Origin: UBA1757 sp045627385 | GTDB taxonomy: Bacteria > Bacteroidota > Bacteroidia > Bacteroidales > UBA1402 | Assembly: GCA_045627385.1 (NCBI GenBank) | Contig: JAZQNO010000030.1 | Coordinates: 1-56,184, forward strand | Length of the DNA: 56,184 nucleotides | Reading direction: 5' to 3' | In this document: in pieces, positions 7,273 to 15,863 of the stretch | Position numbering within the stretch: position 1 is the stretch's first letter | Layout: each line of letters begins with the position of its first letter | Position numbers and translations under genes: made by a program | The notes under the pieces: generated by a model | Databases searched by the model: none | The model's input: only the letters and a program-made list of their open reading frames with translations | Told to the model about the DNA's origin: nothing

Positions 7273-8925
7273 ATGAAGAAGACAGCATTGACTTTCTTGG
7301 GCATTTGCCTGAGCCTGGCGCCGATTTGGGCCTGCACCAACCTCATCGTCACTAAAGGCGCTTCTGCCGACGGCAGCGTCATGGTGACCTACGCCGCCGA
7401 TTCCCATCAACTCTACGGCGAACTTTATTATCGTCCTGCCGCCGATTATCCCAAAGGTGCAATTCAAGAGATATACGATTGGGATTCCGGCAGATATCTA
7501 GGCTCGATTCCGCAGGCCCGTCACACTTATTCCGTCATCGGAAACATGAACGAACATCAGCTGATCGTGGCGGAAACCACTTTCGGCGGACGTGAAGAAT
7601 TTGTCGACACAACCGCTGTCCTCGATTACGGGACGCTCATATATACGGCCCTCCAGCGCTGCCGAACGGCTCGCGAAGCCATCGCCTTGATCGATGAACT
7701 CACCCAAACATACGGCTATGCGTCGGAAGGCGAGTCGTTTACGATTGCCGACACCGAGGAGGCCTGGATAATGGAAATCATGTGCAAGGCTCCGAAGTAC
7801 AACAAGAAGGGCGAGAATGTCAACCGGGGTTCCGTCTGGGTGGCCAAACGCATTCCCGACGGATGCATTTCTGCACACGCCAACCAGGCTCGCATCACGA
7901 CCATCGATTTCAAAGATCCTGAAAACTGCCTGTACAGCCGTGATGTCATCAGGCATGCCCGCGAACAAGGCATTTTCAACGGCAAGGACGAGGAGTTCAG
8001 TTTTTGCGATGTGTACGCTCCGCTCGATTTCGGCGGTGCCCGCGGATGCGAATCACGCGTCTGGTCGTTCTTCCGCCGTTTCGCCGAGGGCATGGACGCC
8101 TACCGGGACTACGCGATGGGATACGATCTGACCCATCACATGCCTTTGTATGTCAAGCCGATTCAGCCGATTTCCGTCAAGCAGATGGCCGACATGATGC
8201 GCGATCATTTCGAAGGCACTCCTATGGATATGACCACCGACATAGGCGCTGGGGGCAGCCGTTGTCCCTATCGTTGGCGCCCGATGGACTGGATCTGGGA
8301 TGGACAGGAATATGTCAACGAACGCGCCATTGCCACCCAGCAGACGGGCTGGTGGTTTGTCGCCCAGGCCCGCGCTTCACAGCCTTACGGCATTTTCTGG
8401 TTTGGTGTCGACGATGCGGCCACTTCACCTCTGATGCCGTTCTGCAGCCATGTGACCGAAATTCCCGAATGTGTTCGCGAAGGCAACGGATCCATGATTG
8501 AATATTCCGAAACTTCGATGTTCTGGATGGTCAACCGTATCGCCCAGTTCGCCTATCTGCGTTATGACCGCATCGGAGCCGAAGTCCGTTCCGTTATAGA
8601 TGAAATGGAAAATGCCCTGATGACTGAACGCTTGCCTCAGCTCGACCACGAACTGTCGTCTTTGAGTCCGGAAGCTTCCCGCGTCAGAGCCAACGAGTTC
8701 TGTAAGGCTCAGGCAAGCGGCACTTTTGAAAAATGGTGCAATCTGGACAAATATCTGATGGTGAAATATATCGATGGCAACATCAAACGCCAGAATCCGG
8801 ATGGCAGTTTCCAGAACAACGGCTACAGCAAGCAAATTCCCGCTTTCCCGATACAGGAAGACTATAGCGACAAGTGGAAGGAATCGGTGGTGAAAGACAA
8901 TGGTGAAATTCTTAAAACCCGATGA
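7273..8925 (+). CDS. C69 family dipeptidase, secreted
   Basis: A 550-residue N-terminal-nucleophile peptidase of the PepD/C69 family. The first residues form a signal peptide ending ...SLAPIWA, directly followed by CTNLIVTKG, where Cys21 is the family's catalytic nucleophile. Removal of the signal peptide would therefore also free the active Cys. Conserved family stretches include GGREEF, SEGESFTIADTEEAWIME and RIPDGCISAHANQARI. Such enzymes cleave dipeptides in the Bacteroidota periplasm. ATG 7273 gives a clean signal peptide; an in-frame ATG at 7255, two bases after the lipoate ligase stop, would add six residues. It is third in the SpoU operon. Confidence 0.9.
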   Translation: MKKTALTFLGICLSLAPIWACTNLIVTKGASADGSVMVTYAADSHQLYGELYYRPAADYPKGAIQEIYDWDSGRYLGSIPQARHTYSVIGNMNEHQLIVAETTFGGREEFVDTTAVLDYGTLIYTALQRCRTAREAIALIDELTQTYGYASEGESFTIADTEEAWIMEIMCKAPKYNKKGENVNRGSVWVAKRIPDGCISAHANQARITTIDFKDPENCLYSRDVIRHAREQGIFNGKDEEFSFCDVYAPLDFGGARGCESRVWSFFRRFAEGMDAYRDYAMGYDLTHHMPLYVKPIQPISVKQMADMMRDHFEGTPMDMTTDIGAGGSRCPYRWRPMDWIWDGQEYVNERAIATQQTGWWFVAQARASQPYGIFWFGVDDAATSPLMPFCSHVTEIPECVREGNGSMIEYSETSMFWMVNRIAQFAYLRYDRIGAEVRSVIDEMENALMTERLPQLDHELSSLSPEASRVRANEFCKAQASGTFEKWCNLDKYLMVKYIDGNIKRQNPDGSFQNNGYSKQIPAFPIQEDYSDKWKESVVKDNGEILKTR

Positions 8926-8926
8926 T

Positions 8927-9412
8927 ATGAAACGCTTCGAACTCATTCTGGCGACAGTTGTCGCCATCACAATCGGCACTTTGATGCATTTTGTACACGA
9001 ATGGCCCGTCATGAGCCGCTTTGTCGGCTACATCGTTCCCGTCAACGAATGTGTTTGGGAACATATGAAAATGCTGTTCTATCCTTTGTTTCTGACAGGC
9101 ATTTATTTGTGTATCAGAAACAAGTCTTTCAAATCCATAGGTGGCATGGTGGCGGTTTCGCTCCTCGCCATTCCCGTTCAGATTGCACTTTTCTATGTGT
9201 ATTGGCCTTTTGTCCGCCATTCGATTCTTATTGTAGACATCATCTTGTATGTAGTCGTAATGGCTGTCGCTGTCTGGGTGGGCAACCGTTGGACGCTTAG
9301 TGAAAAGTTTCATCGGCATTGGACCCTATGGTGGGGCGTCGCGGTCCTTATGGCCCTGCTGATGGGTTTTCTGTCATATCACGCGCCAGATAATATTCTA
9401 TTTGTGGTCTGA
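8927..9412 (+). CDS. DUF6512-type integral membrane protein
   Basis: A 161-residue membrane protein with about five hydrophobic helices. The stretch HFVHEWPVMSRFVGYIVPVNECVWEHMKMLFYPLF fits the DUF6512 pattern: a His-rich first helix, then PVNExxWEHxKxLF. Function is unknown. ATG 8927 begins one base after the dipeptidase TGA; an upstream ATG at 8900 would overlap the dipeptidase and add a polar leader before the first helix, so the later start is preferred. Confidence 0.75.
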   Translation: MKRFELILATVVAITIGTLMHFVHEWPVMSRFVGYIVPVNECVWEHMKMLFYPLFLTGIYLCIRNKSFKSIGGMVAVSLLAIPVQIALFYVYWPFVRHSILIVDIILYVVVMAVAVWVGNRWTLSEKFHRHWTLWWGVAVLMALLMGFLSYHAPDNILFVV

Positions 9413-9446
9413 ATTTTCTACATTTTAAAAAAATCGGTTAAAGGAT

Positions 9447-9476
9447 TTTGTATTTCAGTGGAAAGAGCTAACTTTG
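9447..9476 (+). promoter_or_regulatory. Promoter of the OmpA-like gene
   Basis: TTTG (9447-9450), an 18-bp spacer and TAACTTTG (9469-9476) match the Bacteroidota promoter. The leader is about 115 bases and AT-rich, as often seen for strongly expressed porin genes. Confidence 0.8.
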
Positions 9477-9595
9477 CAGTTCGAATTGTTGGAAAAAATC
9501 TGAATTGAAAAATTGCTCGTTAAAGCGTTGATGTTTAGAAATTTCAAAGTTCGAGCCCGTAAGTGATTTTTAATTTTATTTTTATTAATACATCA

Positions 9596-10753
9596 ATGAA
9601 AAAAATTGCTATTCTTTTGGCTTTCGTTGCTATTTCCGCAGCCAGCCTTTCAGTAGTTGCTCAGGAAAAAGAAGCCGCTGCTGATGCAGTTGTTACAAAT
9701 GGTTTTTGGAGCAATTGGTTTGTTCAGGGTAATGCCGGTGCCAACATCTCCATGGATAACTTCCGTTCCGACCTCACCCTCGGTTTCGGACTTGATATCG
9801 ACCTCATGGTCGGTAAATGGATTGACCCTAACTTCGGTGTCAGAGCCGGTTGGCAGGGCCTCAACGGTAAACTGAACGACAACAAGTTCAAATACAATTA
9901 CCTTCACGGCGACTTCATGTGGAACATCTCCAACCAGTTCTGGGGATACAAGGAAGACCGCATCTACAATGGTATTCCCTACATCACCGCCGGTTTCCTC
10001 TTCGGTAACGGTCGCGAATTCGGTGAAGGTGCCGGTTGGTTGAACAACTTCCGCCTCAACGAACATTGGATTGCCAACATCGATCTGCGCGCTCTGGCTA
10101 CTCACGGCGAACAGATCAACGGTAGCGGTATCGCTATCATGACCTCCGCTTCTGCCGGTATCGCCTACAACTTCGGCAAGCAGGGTACGGGTTGGTCAAA
10201 GGTCAGCGAAGTCGCTCCCGCCGTTGCAGCTGCCGCAGCTGCTGCAGCTGCCGCTGAGAAGGCTGCCAATGGTCCCACTGAAGAAGAGAAGGCTGCTGCC
10301 GAACAGGCTGCCGCCGAACAGGCTGCTGCCGAACAGGCCGCTGCTGAACAGGCCGCTGCCGAAAAGGCCGCACAGGAAGCTGCCATCAACGATGCAAAGG
10401 CTCAGGCTTGCGAAGATCTGATTGCTCAGATGGTTGAAAATTGTCCTCCGACCTTCTTCTTCGAAATCGGTCAGTCCGAATTGAGCGCCAAGGAGAAAGA
10501 AAACGTCCGTTTCTTCGGTAAGAACATCGTTGCCGGAAGCAACCTGAAATTCGTCATCGTCGGTTCTGCCGATTCCAACACCGGTACCGAAAAGCGCAAC
10601 CAGCAGCTCTCTGAAGCTCGCGCCAACTGCGTTCGTGACATCCTCGTCAACGAATATGGTGTAGACGAAGGCCGTCTCGAAGTTGCCACCGAATTCATGA
10701 GCAACTCCAACGACGAACTCAACCGTGCTGCCTATCTCAAAATCGCCAAATAA
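9596..10753 (+). CDS. OmpA family outer-membrane protein
   Basis: A 385-residue protein with a signal peptide (MKKIAILLAF to VVAQ), an N-terminal beta-barrel-like region of about 190 residues, an alanine/glutamate-rich linker and a C-terminal OmpA domain of about 110 residues. The C-terminal domain keeps the Asp of GSADSNTG and the Arg of LSEARANCVRDIL, which in OmpA bind the diaminopimelate of peptidoglycan. It probably tethers the outer membrane to the wall. The linker carries five tandem AAAEQ-type units (residues 233-257). The start at 9596 puts the Met at the signal peptide; upstream in-frame codons lie in the AT-rich leader. PspC follows after seven bases. Confidence 0.9.
   Translation: MKKIAILLAFVAISAASLSVVAQEKEAAADAVVTNGFWSNWFVQGNAGANISMDNFRSDLTLGFGLDIDLMVGKWIDPNFGVRAGWQGLNGKLNDNKFKYNYLHGDFMWNISNQFWGYKEDRIYNGIPYITAGFLFGNGREFGEGAGWLNNFRLNEHWIANIDLRALATHGEQINGSGIAIMTSASAGIAYNFGKQGTGWSKVSEVAPAVAAAAAAAAAAEKAANGPTEEEKAAAEQAAAEQAAAEQAAAEQAAAEKAAQEAAINDAKAQACEDLIAQMVENCPPTFFFEIGQSELSAKEKENVRFFGKNIVAGSNLKFVIVGSADSNTGTEKRNQQLSEARANCVRDILVNEYGVDEGRLEVATEFMSNSNDELNRAAYLKIAK
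10292..10366 (+). repeat. Five tandem 15-bp repeats in the OmpA linker
   Basis: Five in-frame copies of a 15-bp unit (type GCTGCTGCCGAACAG) encode AAAEQ repeats, the last ending in K. Third-position changes between copies show they are not brand-new duplications. Copy number could vary between strains. Confidence 0.9.
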
Positions 10754-10760
10754 ATAGATT

Positions 10761-10946
10761 ATGGAAAAGAAACTTGTTCTGTCTCAGTCGGACAAGAAAA
10801 TCGCCGGTGTTTGTGGCGGTGTATCCAAGTATTTCGGCATCGATTCAAACATCATCCGTATCATTTGGCTGATTCTGGTTCTCTGCGCAGGCGTCGGTCT
10901 GCTGGCTTACTTGATCTGCTGGCTGGTACTTCCGAAAGGTGAATAA
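10761..10946 (+). CDS. PspC domain protein
   Basis: A 61-residue protein that is essentially one PspC domain. KIAGVCGGVSKYFGID is followed by IRIIWLILVLCAGVGLLAYLICWLVLP, a membrane hairpin. PspC proteins respond to envelope stress in proteobacteria; in Bacteroidota these stand-alone forms are uncharacterised. Seven bases separate it from the OmpA-like gene, so it is probably cotranscribed and ends at the strong terminator at 10963. Confidence 0.9.
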   Translation: MEKKLVLSQSDKKIAGVCGGVSKYFGIDSNIIRIIWLILVLCAGVGLLAYLICWLVLPKGE

Positions 10947-10962
10947 TCATGTCTTTCATACT

Positions 10963-10998
10963 AAAAAGGAGAGCGACATTGTCGCTCTCCTTTTTGTT
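10963..10998 (+). terminator. Terminator after ompA-pspC
   Basis: A perfect 15-bp stem (10963-10977 with 10981-10995) with a 3-base loop begins in A-run and ends in T-run, so it can act on both strands. Confidence 0.9.
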
Positions 10999-11049
10999 TT
11001 TACGCAATCCCTTGCATGGTTGCACCATCGCTTCGGCTGGTGCAGTGAT

Positions 11050-11081
11050 GCCAAAAATAAAGACCGGCCAAGCCGGTCTTT
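11050..11081 (-). terminator. Terminator of grpE-dnaJ
   Basis: A perfect 10-bp stem (11059-11068 with 11072-11081). On the minus strand the hairpin is followed by a T-rich tract, 35 bases after the dnaJ stop. Confidence 0.8.
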
Positions 11082-11115
11082 AAAGTATATTACGGGCAGT
11101 CCGACAAGTATCGGC

Positions 11116-12264
11116 CTAGCGGAAGAGATTTCCGAAAATGCTGCGGCTTTTGCTGGGATCCGCTTTGAAGTTGTCTGAGGAGGCAAATGATTCGATCATT
11201 TTGCGCTCTTCACGGCTCAATTTTTCAGGCACATAAACGCTGATGTTCACCAGCAGGTCGCCGGTTCCGCCGTAGCGGTTGACAGAGGGCAGACCTTTGC
11301 CGCGCAGTCTGAGCACTTTGCCAGGCTGCGTGCCCGGATCGATTTTCACTTTAACCTTTCCATCGATGGTCGGTATTTCTACCGTGCCACCCAAAACGGC
11401 AGTTGGAAAACTGAGCATCAGATTGTAAATGAGGTCATTTTCTTCGCGAATCAGTTCATCGTGCGGCTCCTCTTCAATCAGTACCAACAGGTCGCCGTTG
11501 ACGCCACCGTGGCGCGCCGCATTGCCCTTTCCCTGAACGGTCAGTTGCATTCCTTCGGCTACTCCTGCCGGAATCTGGATGGTGATGACTTCCTCCTGGC
11601 TGCAGACACCCTCACCATGACATTTCGGACACTTGTCGGTAATGATTTTACCTTCGCCTCCGCAGTCGGGACATACGGATTGTGTCTGCATGCGTCCCAA
11701 AAGGGTGTTGGTCATGCGGATGACTGTGCCGCGACCCTGGCAAGTGGGGCAAGTCTTGTAGGAATGTCCGTCTTTGGCACCTGTGCCATCGCATTCGTCA
11801 CAGGCGGCCATTTTCCTTACTTTGATTTTCTTGTTGGCACCTTTGGCCACATCTTCCAAGGATAGTTTCACTTTGACACGCAGGTCGCTGCCACGGTTGG
11901 TGCGCTGACCGCCGCGGCTGCCGCCACCTCCGAAGAAATCGCTGAAACCTCCGAAGTGACCTCCGAAGATGTCGCCGAATTGCGAGAAGATGTCGTCCAT
12001 GCTGAATCCTCCGCCTCCGCCGAATCCGCCGTTTCCGCCCAATCCGGCATGGCCGAACTGGTCATAGCGCTGACGTTTTTCGGGGTTGCTCAGAACCTCG
12101 TAGGCTTCGGCCGCTTCCTTGAATTTTTCTTCGGCCGCTTTGTCGCCCGGATTCTTGTCCGGGTGATATTGTATGGCTTTTTTGCGGTAGGCTTTTTTTA
12201 TTTCGTCTGCCGAAGCGTTTTTTTCAACGCCAAGCACTTCGTAGTAATCTCTTTTTTCTGCCAT
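11116..12264 (-). CDS. dnaJ: Chaperone protein DnaJ
   Basis: A 382-residue type I Hsp40 that brings substrates to DnaK and stimulates its ATPase. Domains in order: J domain with HPD at residues 34-36, a Gly/Phe-rich linker (about 75-120), four zinc-finger motifs (CDECDGTG, CPTCQGRG, CPDCGGEG, CPKCHGEG) and the C-terminal substrate-binding domains. All eight zinc cysteines are present. It starts two bases after the grpE stop. Confidence 0.98.
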   Translation of the reverse strand: MAEKRDYYEVLGVEKNASADEIKKAYRKKAIQYHPDKNPGDKAAEEKFKEAAEAYEVLSNPEKRQRYDQFGHAGLGGNGGFGGGGGFSMDDIFSQFGDIFGGHFGGFSDFFGGGGSRGGQRTNRGSDLRVKVKLSLEDVAKGANKKIKVRKMAACDECDGTGAKDGHSYKTCPTCQGRGTVIRMTNTLLGRMQTQSVCPDCGGEGKIITDKCPKCHGEGVCSQEEVITIQIPAGVAEGMQLTVQGKGNAARHGGVNGDLLVLIEEEPHDELIREENDLIYNLMLSFPTAVLGGTVEIPTIDGKVKVKIDPGTQPGKVLRLRGKGLPSVNRYGGTGDLLVNISVYVPEKLSREERKMIESFASSDNFKADPSKSRSIFGNLFR

Positions 12265-12266
12265 AA

Positions 12267-12899
12267 TCAGTTGCCTACTACCACCTTGGCGTAGCGAATA
12301 ACTTTATCGTTGAGGTAATAACCCTTCTGCACGCAGTCGATGACCTTGCCTTTCTGACTTTCGTCAGGGGCGGGAAACATCGTGACCGCTTCGTGAAGGT
12401 CTGTGTCGAAGTCTTTGCCAATGGCGTCGATTTCGCTCACTCCATTCTGCTTGAGGAAAGTCTGCAGTTTGTTGTATATGAGATCTATGCCTTCCTTGAC
12501 GGCAGCCGGATCGGCGTTTTTTTCAAGGGCATCCAACCCACGCTCGAAATCGTCGATGACAGGAAGGATGTTGACCAGCACCTTTTCTCCACCGTTTTTG
12601 ATGAGTTCGGCCTTTTCGTTGAGGCTTCTCTTGCGGTAATTTTCAAATTCGGCTCTGGAACGCAGATAAGTGTCGTTCAACTGATTGTATTTTGCCTGCA
12701 GCTCCTGCAGTTGAAGTTGCAGTTTTCCGACGGCATCCAATTCTTTTTCGGCGTCTTTCTCTGTTTCTTCAGATTTGGCTTTTTCTTCGGCCTGAGAGGC
12801 TTGTGCCGTCTGGTCCGTTTCTGACGACGGCTTCTGGACCTTGGTCTGAGTTTCGGAAGAAGCTTTTTTCGATTCGGATTGATGCTTGTTCTTTGTCAT
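12267..12899 (-). CDS. grpE: Nucleotide exchange factor GrpE
   Basis: A 210-residue cochaperone that releases ADP from DnaK. The first 70 residues are low-complexity Ser/Gln/Glu/Lys, then a long coiled coil (LQLQLQELQAKYNQLNDTYLRSRAEFENYRKR) and the beta-wing domain ending DKVIRYAKVVVGN. Start at 12899 (MTKNKHQSES) is preferred over 12950, which would add a hydrophobic leader not found in GrpE. It forms an operon with dnaJ. No HrcA/CIRCE inverted repeat was seen upstream. Confidence 0.97.
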   Translation of the reverse strand: MTKNKHQSESKKASSETQTKVQKPSSETDQTAQASQAEEKAKSEETEKDAEKELDAVGKLQLQLQELQAKYNQLNDTYLRSRAEFENYRKRSLNEKAELIKNGGEKVLVNILPVIDDFERGLDALEKNADPAAVKEGIDLIYNKLQTFLKQNGVSEIDAIGKDFDTDLHEAVTMFPAPDESQKGKVIDCVQKGYYLNDKVIRYAKVVVGN

Positions 12900-12993
12900 A
12901 GATATCTTTTGTTTGTTATGTGCCCACAATGACAGCAAAAACCTTGCCAAAGCAAAGCTTTTGCCGCCATCTGGCAGATGGGCCGACAGAATG

Positions 12994-15846
12994 TCACTCA
13001 GACAGACTGGCTATCAAATTGCGGTCTCCGTAAGCATTGTCGACACGGCCGACCGGCAGCATGAATTTGCTGTCGGCCACCCATGGCAGCGGGTAAGCGG
13101 CTTGACGGCGGCTGTAGGCATAGGGCCATTCGTCTGCCGTCAGCAGATATTCCGGATGCGGAGCATTCTTCAGAGGGTTGTTGTCTTGGGGATAAGTGCC
13201 TTTGGCGATTTCTGCGATTTCAGAGGCAATGGTTTCCAGAGCTTCGACGAAACGGTCGAGTTCGCCCAGACCCTCGCTCTCGGTGGGTTCGACCATCAGC
13301 GTGCCGTGAACGGGGAAGGAAAGGGTAGGCGCGTGGAATCCGAAGTCCATCAGACGTTTGGCTATATCGCCGTCGTCAACGCCGGCTTCTTTGAAACGGT
13401 GGCAGTCGAGAATCAGTTCGTGACCGACGCAGCCCTTGGCACCGGTATAGTAGATGCCGTAGCTGTCTTTCAGTTTGTATGCCAGATAATTGGCACTGAG
13501 GATGGCAGTTTCTGTGGCACGTTTCAGCCCTTCTGCGCCCATCATCAGGATGTAGCCGTAGGTGATGGGGAGCAGCATGGCGCTGCCGTAGGGAGCCGAC
13601 GACATGGTGATACCCTCCGATGCCCCATTCAGGAAAGGATGGACGGGCATGTAGGGAGCCAGTTTCGCATTGCAGCAGATGGGACCGACACCGGGGCCGC
13701 CGCCTCCGTGAGGCATGGCGAAGGTCTTGTGCAGGTTGAGATGGCAGATGTCTGCGCCGATGAATCCGGGAGAGGTGACACAGACCTGCGCATTCATGTT
13801 GGCACCATCCATATAGACCAGACCTCCGTTGTCGTGGATGCTCTGGCAGAGCAGACGGATTTTGGGTTCGAAAATGCCGTGCGTCGAGGGGTAAGTAATC
13901 ATGCAGCCTGCCAAACGTGCAGCATTCACCTGAGCTTTAGTCTGCCAGTCATTGACATCGATATTGCCTTGGGCGTCGCATTCGACATGGACAATTTCGA
14001 ATCCGGCCTGCTGGGCGCTGGCGGGGTTGGTGCCGTGGGCTGAGTTCGGAATCAGCAGCACTTTGCGGTCTTCACCGCCATTGTGCTTGAAATATTCGCG
14101 GATGACACGCAGGCCGGAATACTCGCCTGCCGCACCCGAGTTGGGCTGCAGACTGCACTTGTCAAAACCGGTGATGGCACAGAGAAGTTCTTCGATGTCA
14201 CCAATCATTTCCAGATAGCCCTCCACCTGTGAGGCAGGTGCGTAGGGATGGATGTTGGCGAATTCCGGACGGCTGAGCGGCAGCATTTCGGCGGCGGCGT
14301 TCAGCTTCATCGTGCAGCTTCCCAAAGAAATCATCGAGTGGGTAAGCGATATGTCTTTGCGCTCCAGACGTTTGAGAAAACGCATCATGTCGGTCTCGCT
14401 GTGGTAGAGCTGGAAAACCTTCTGCTGGAGAATCGGCTCTTTGCGAAGCAGACTTTCATCGAGCGAAAGTATGTTCTCCCAGTCTTCCTCTTCTACAGGA
14501 ACGGCCATGTTGCCGGCAGCTTCGGCCAGCAGGCCAATCAGACTGTCGAGTGCATCTTCGTCGCAGAGTTCGTCGATGCTTATGCCGATGTGGCTGTGGT
14601 CGGGATAATAGTAGACATTGATGTTTTTTTCGAGCGCGGCGGTCTGGAATTTTTCCATGCTGACTCCTTCGGGAAGACCGATTTTCAAAGTATCGAAGAA
14701 AGCGTTGTTCTCCTGAATATATCCGTAGACTTCGAGCGCGTCATTGAGATAGGAAGCCATTCCGTGGATACGGCCGGCGATGGAGCGAAGTCCTTCAGGG
14801 CCGTGCCAAACGGCATAGAAACCGGAAATGTTGGCCATCAAAGCGGAGGCCGTGCAGATGTTGGACGTCGCTTTCTCGCGTTTGATGTGCTGTTCGCGAC
14901 TCTGAAGAGCCAGACGGTAGGCATCGCGTCCGTTGGCGTCTTTCGAAAGGCCGATGATGCGGCCGGGCAGGAAGCGCTTGTTTTCGTCGCGGGTGGCCAG
15001 GAATCCGGCAGACGGGCCGCCGAAACCCATAGGCAGACCGAAGCGCTGTGAAGTGCCGTATACGGCATCGGCGCCCCAGCTGCCGGGACTTTCCAGCAGC
15101 ACCAGAGCCATCGGGTCGGCGCCGACGGCCACTTTCAGACCGGCTTCGTGCATAGTCTCGACAAACAGGCGATAATCGTCGACATTGCCTTCGGCATTGG
15201 GATACTGGACCATGGCGCCGAAATAACTTTCATCGGGCCGGAAGTCGGCATAGTCGCCCAAGCAGATGTCGATGCCCAGTTCGCTGCATCGGGTGCGCAG
15301 AACGGCCATATCCTGTGAGAACATATAACGGTCGACGAAAAGCTTGTTCACCCCGGCCTTTTCCTGAGCGCGGCTGCGCAGATTGAACAGCATGCGTGCA
15401 GCTTCGGCGGCGGCGGTGGACTGGTCCAGCAGGGAACAGTTGGCCAGATTGAGACCGGTCAGCTCGCAGATGAGCGTCTGGAAAATGAAGAGGGCTTCCA
15501 GGCGGCCTTGGGAAATTTCGGCCTGATACGGCGTGTATGAGGTGTACCAGACGGGGTTTTCAAACACGTTGCGCTGGATGACGGCCGGCATCTGACAGCC
15601 GTACCATCCCTGCCCGATAAAATTGAGCACCTGACGGTTACGTGATGCCAGAGAACTGATGTGAGCGGCAAACTGCTCCTCGGTCATAGCCTCGGGAAGT
15701 TCGGGCAGCTCGGGCAGTCTGATGTCCGTCGGAAGAGTTTTGTCCATCAGTTCCCCGATGGAATTGAAACCGATTGTCTTCAGCATTTGCTGCTGTTCCT
15801 GTTCGGAAATACCGATGTGTCGCGAAGCGAAATCTTTGGGATTCAT
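12994..15846 (-). CDS. gcvP: Glycine dehydrogenase (decarboxylating), P protein
   Basis: A 950-residue single-chain P protein, i.e. both halves fused rather than split into GcvPA and GcvPB. It decarboxylates glycine with PLP and passes the aminomethyl group to lipoyl-H protein. The PLP lysine lies in HLNLHKTFAMPHGGGGPGVGP near residue 700, followed by the glycine-rich loop. The N-terminal ASRHIGISEQEQQQML is also typical. gcvT and gcvH are not in the window. It starts 17 bases after the M24 aminopeptidase stop, so the two are probably cotranscribed. Confidence 0.97.
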   Translation of the reverse strand: MNPKDFASRHIGISEQEQQQMLKTIGFNSIGELMDKTLPTDIRLPELPELPEAMTEEQFAAHISSLASRNRQVLNFIGQGWYGCQMPAVIQRNVFENPVWYTSYTPYQAEISQGRLEALFIFQTLICELTGLNLANCSLLDQSTAAAEAARMLFNLRSRAQEKAGVNKLFVDRYMFSQDMAVLRTRCSELGIDICLGDYADFRPDESYFGAMVQYPNAEGNVDDYRLFVETMHEAGLKVAVGADPMALVLLESPGSWGADAVYGTSQRFGLPMGFGGPSAGFLATRDENKRFLPGRIIGLSKDANGRDAYRLALQSREQHIKREKATSNICTASALMANISGFYAVWHGPEGLRSIAGRIHGMASYLNDALEVYGYIQENNAFFDTLKIGLPEGVSMEKFQTAALEKNINVYYYPDHSHIGISIDELCDEDALDSLIGLLAEAAGNMAVPVEEEDWENILSLDESLLRKEPILQQKVFQLYHSETDMMRFLKRLERKDISLTHSMISLGSCTMKLNAAAEMLPLSRPEFANIHPYAPASQVEGYLEMIGDIEELLCAITGFDKCSLQPNSGAAGEYSGLRVIREYFKHNGGEDRKVLLIPNSAHGTNPASAQQAGFEIVHVECDAQGNIDVNDWQTKAQVNAARLAGCMITYPSTHGIFEPKIRLLCQSIHDNGGLVYMDGANMNAQVCVTSPGFIGADICHLNLHKTFAMPHGGGGPGVGPICCNAKLAPYMPVHPFLNGASEGITMSSAPYGSAMLLPITYGYILMMGAEGLKRATETAILSANYLAYKLKDSYGIYYTGAKGCVGHELILDCHRFKEAGVDDGDIAKRLMDFGFHAPTLSFPVHGTLMVEPTESEGLGELDRFVEALETIASEIAEIAKGTYPQDNNPLKNAPHPEYLLTADEWPYAYSRRQAAYPLPWVADSKFMLPVGRVDNAYGDRNLIASLSE

Positions 15847-15863
15847 ATGATTGATAGTTTTGA

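Noticed and set aside
11000..11049. Small gene between the pspC and dnaJ terminators
   Set aside because: The short frame runs through both terminator hairpins and has no start context or coding character.
12900..12993. Heat-shock control element (CIRCE) before grpE
   Set aside because: The gap holds a small hairpin (CCATCTG/CAGATGG), but no TTAGCACTC-type inverted repeat.
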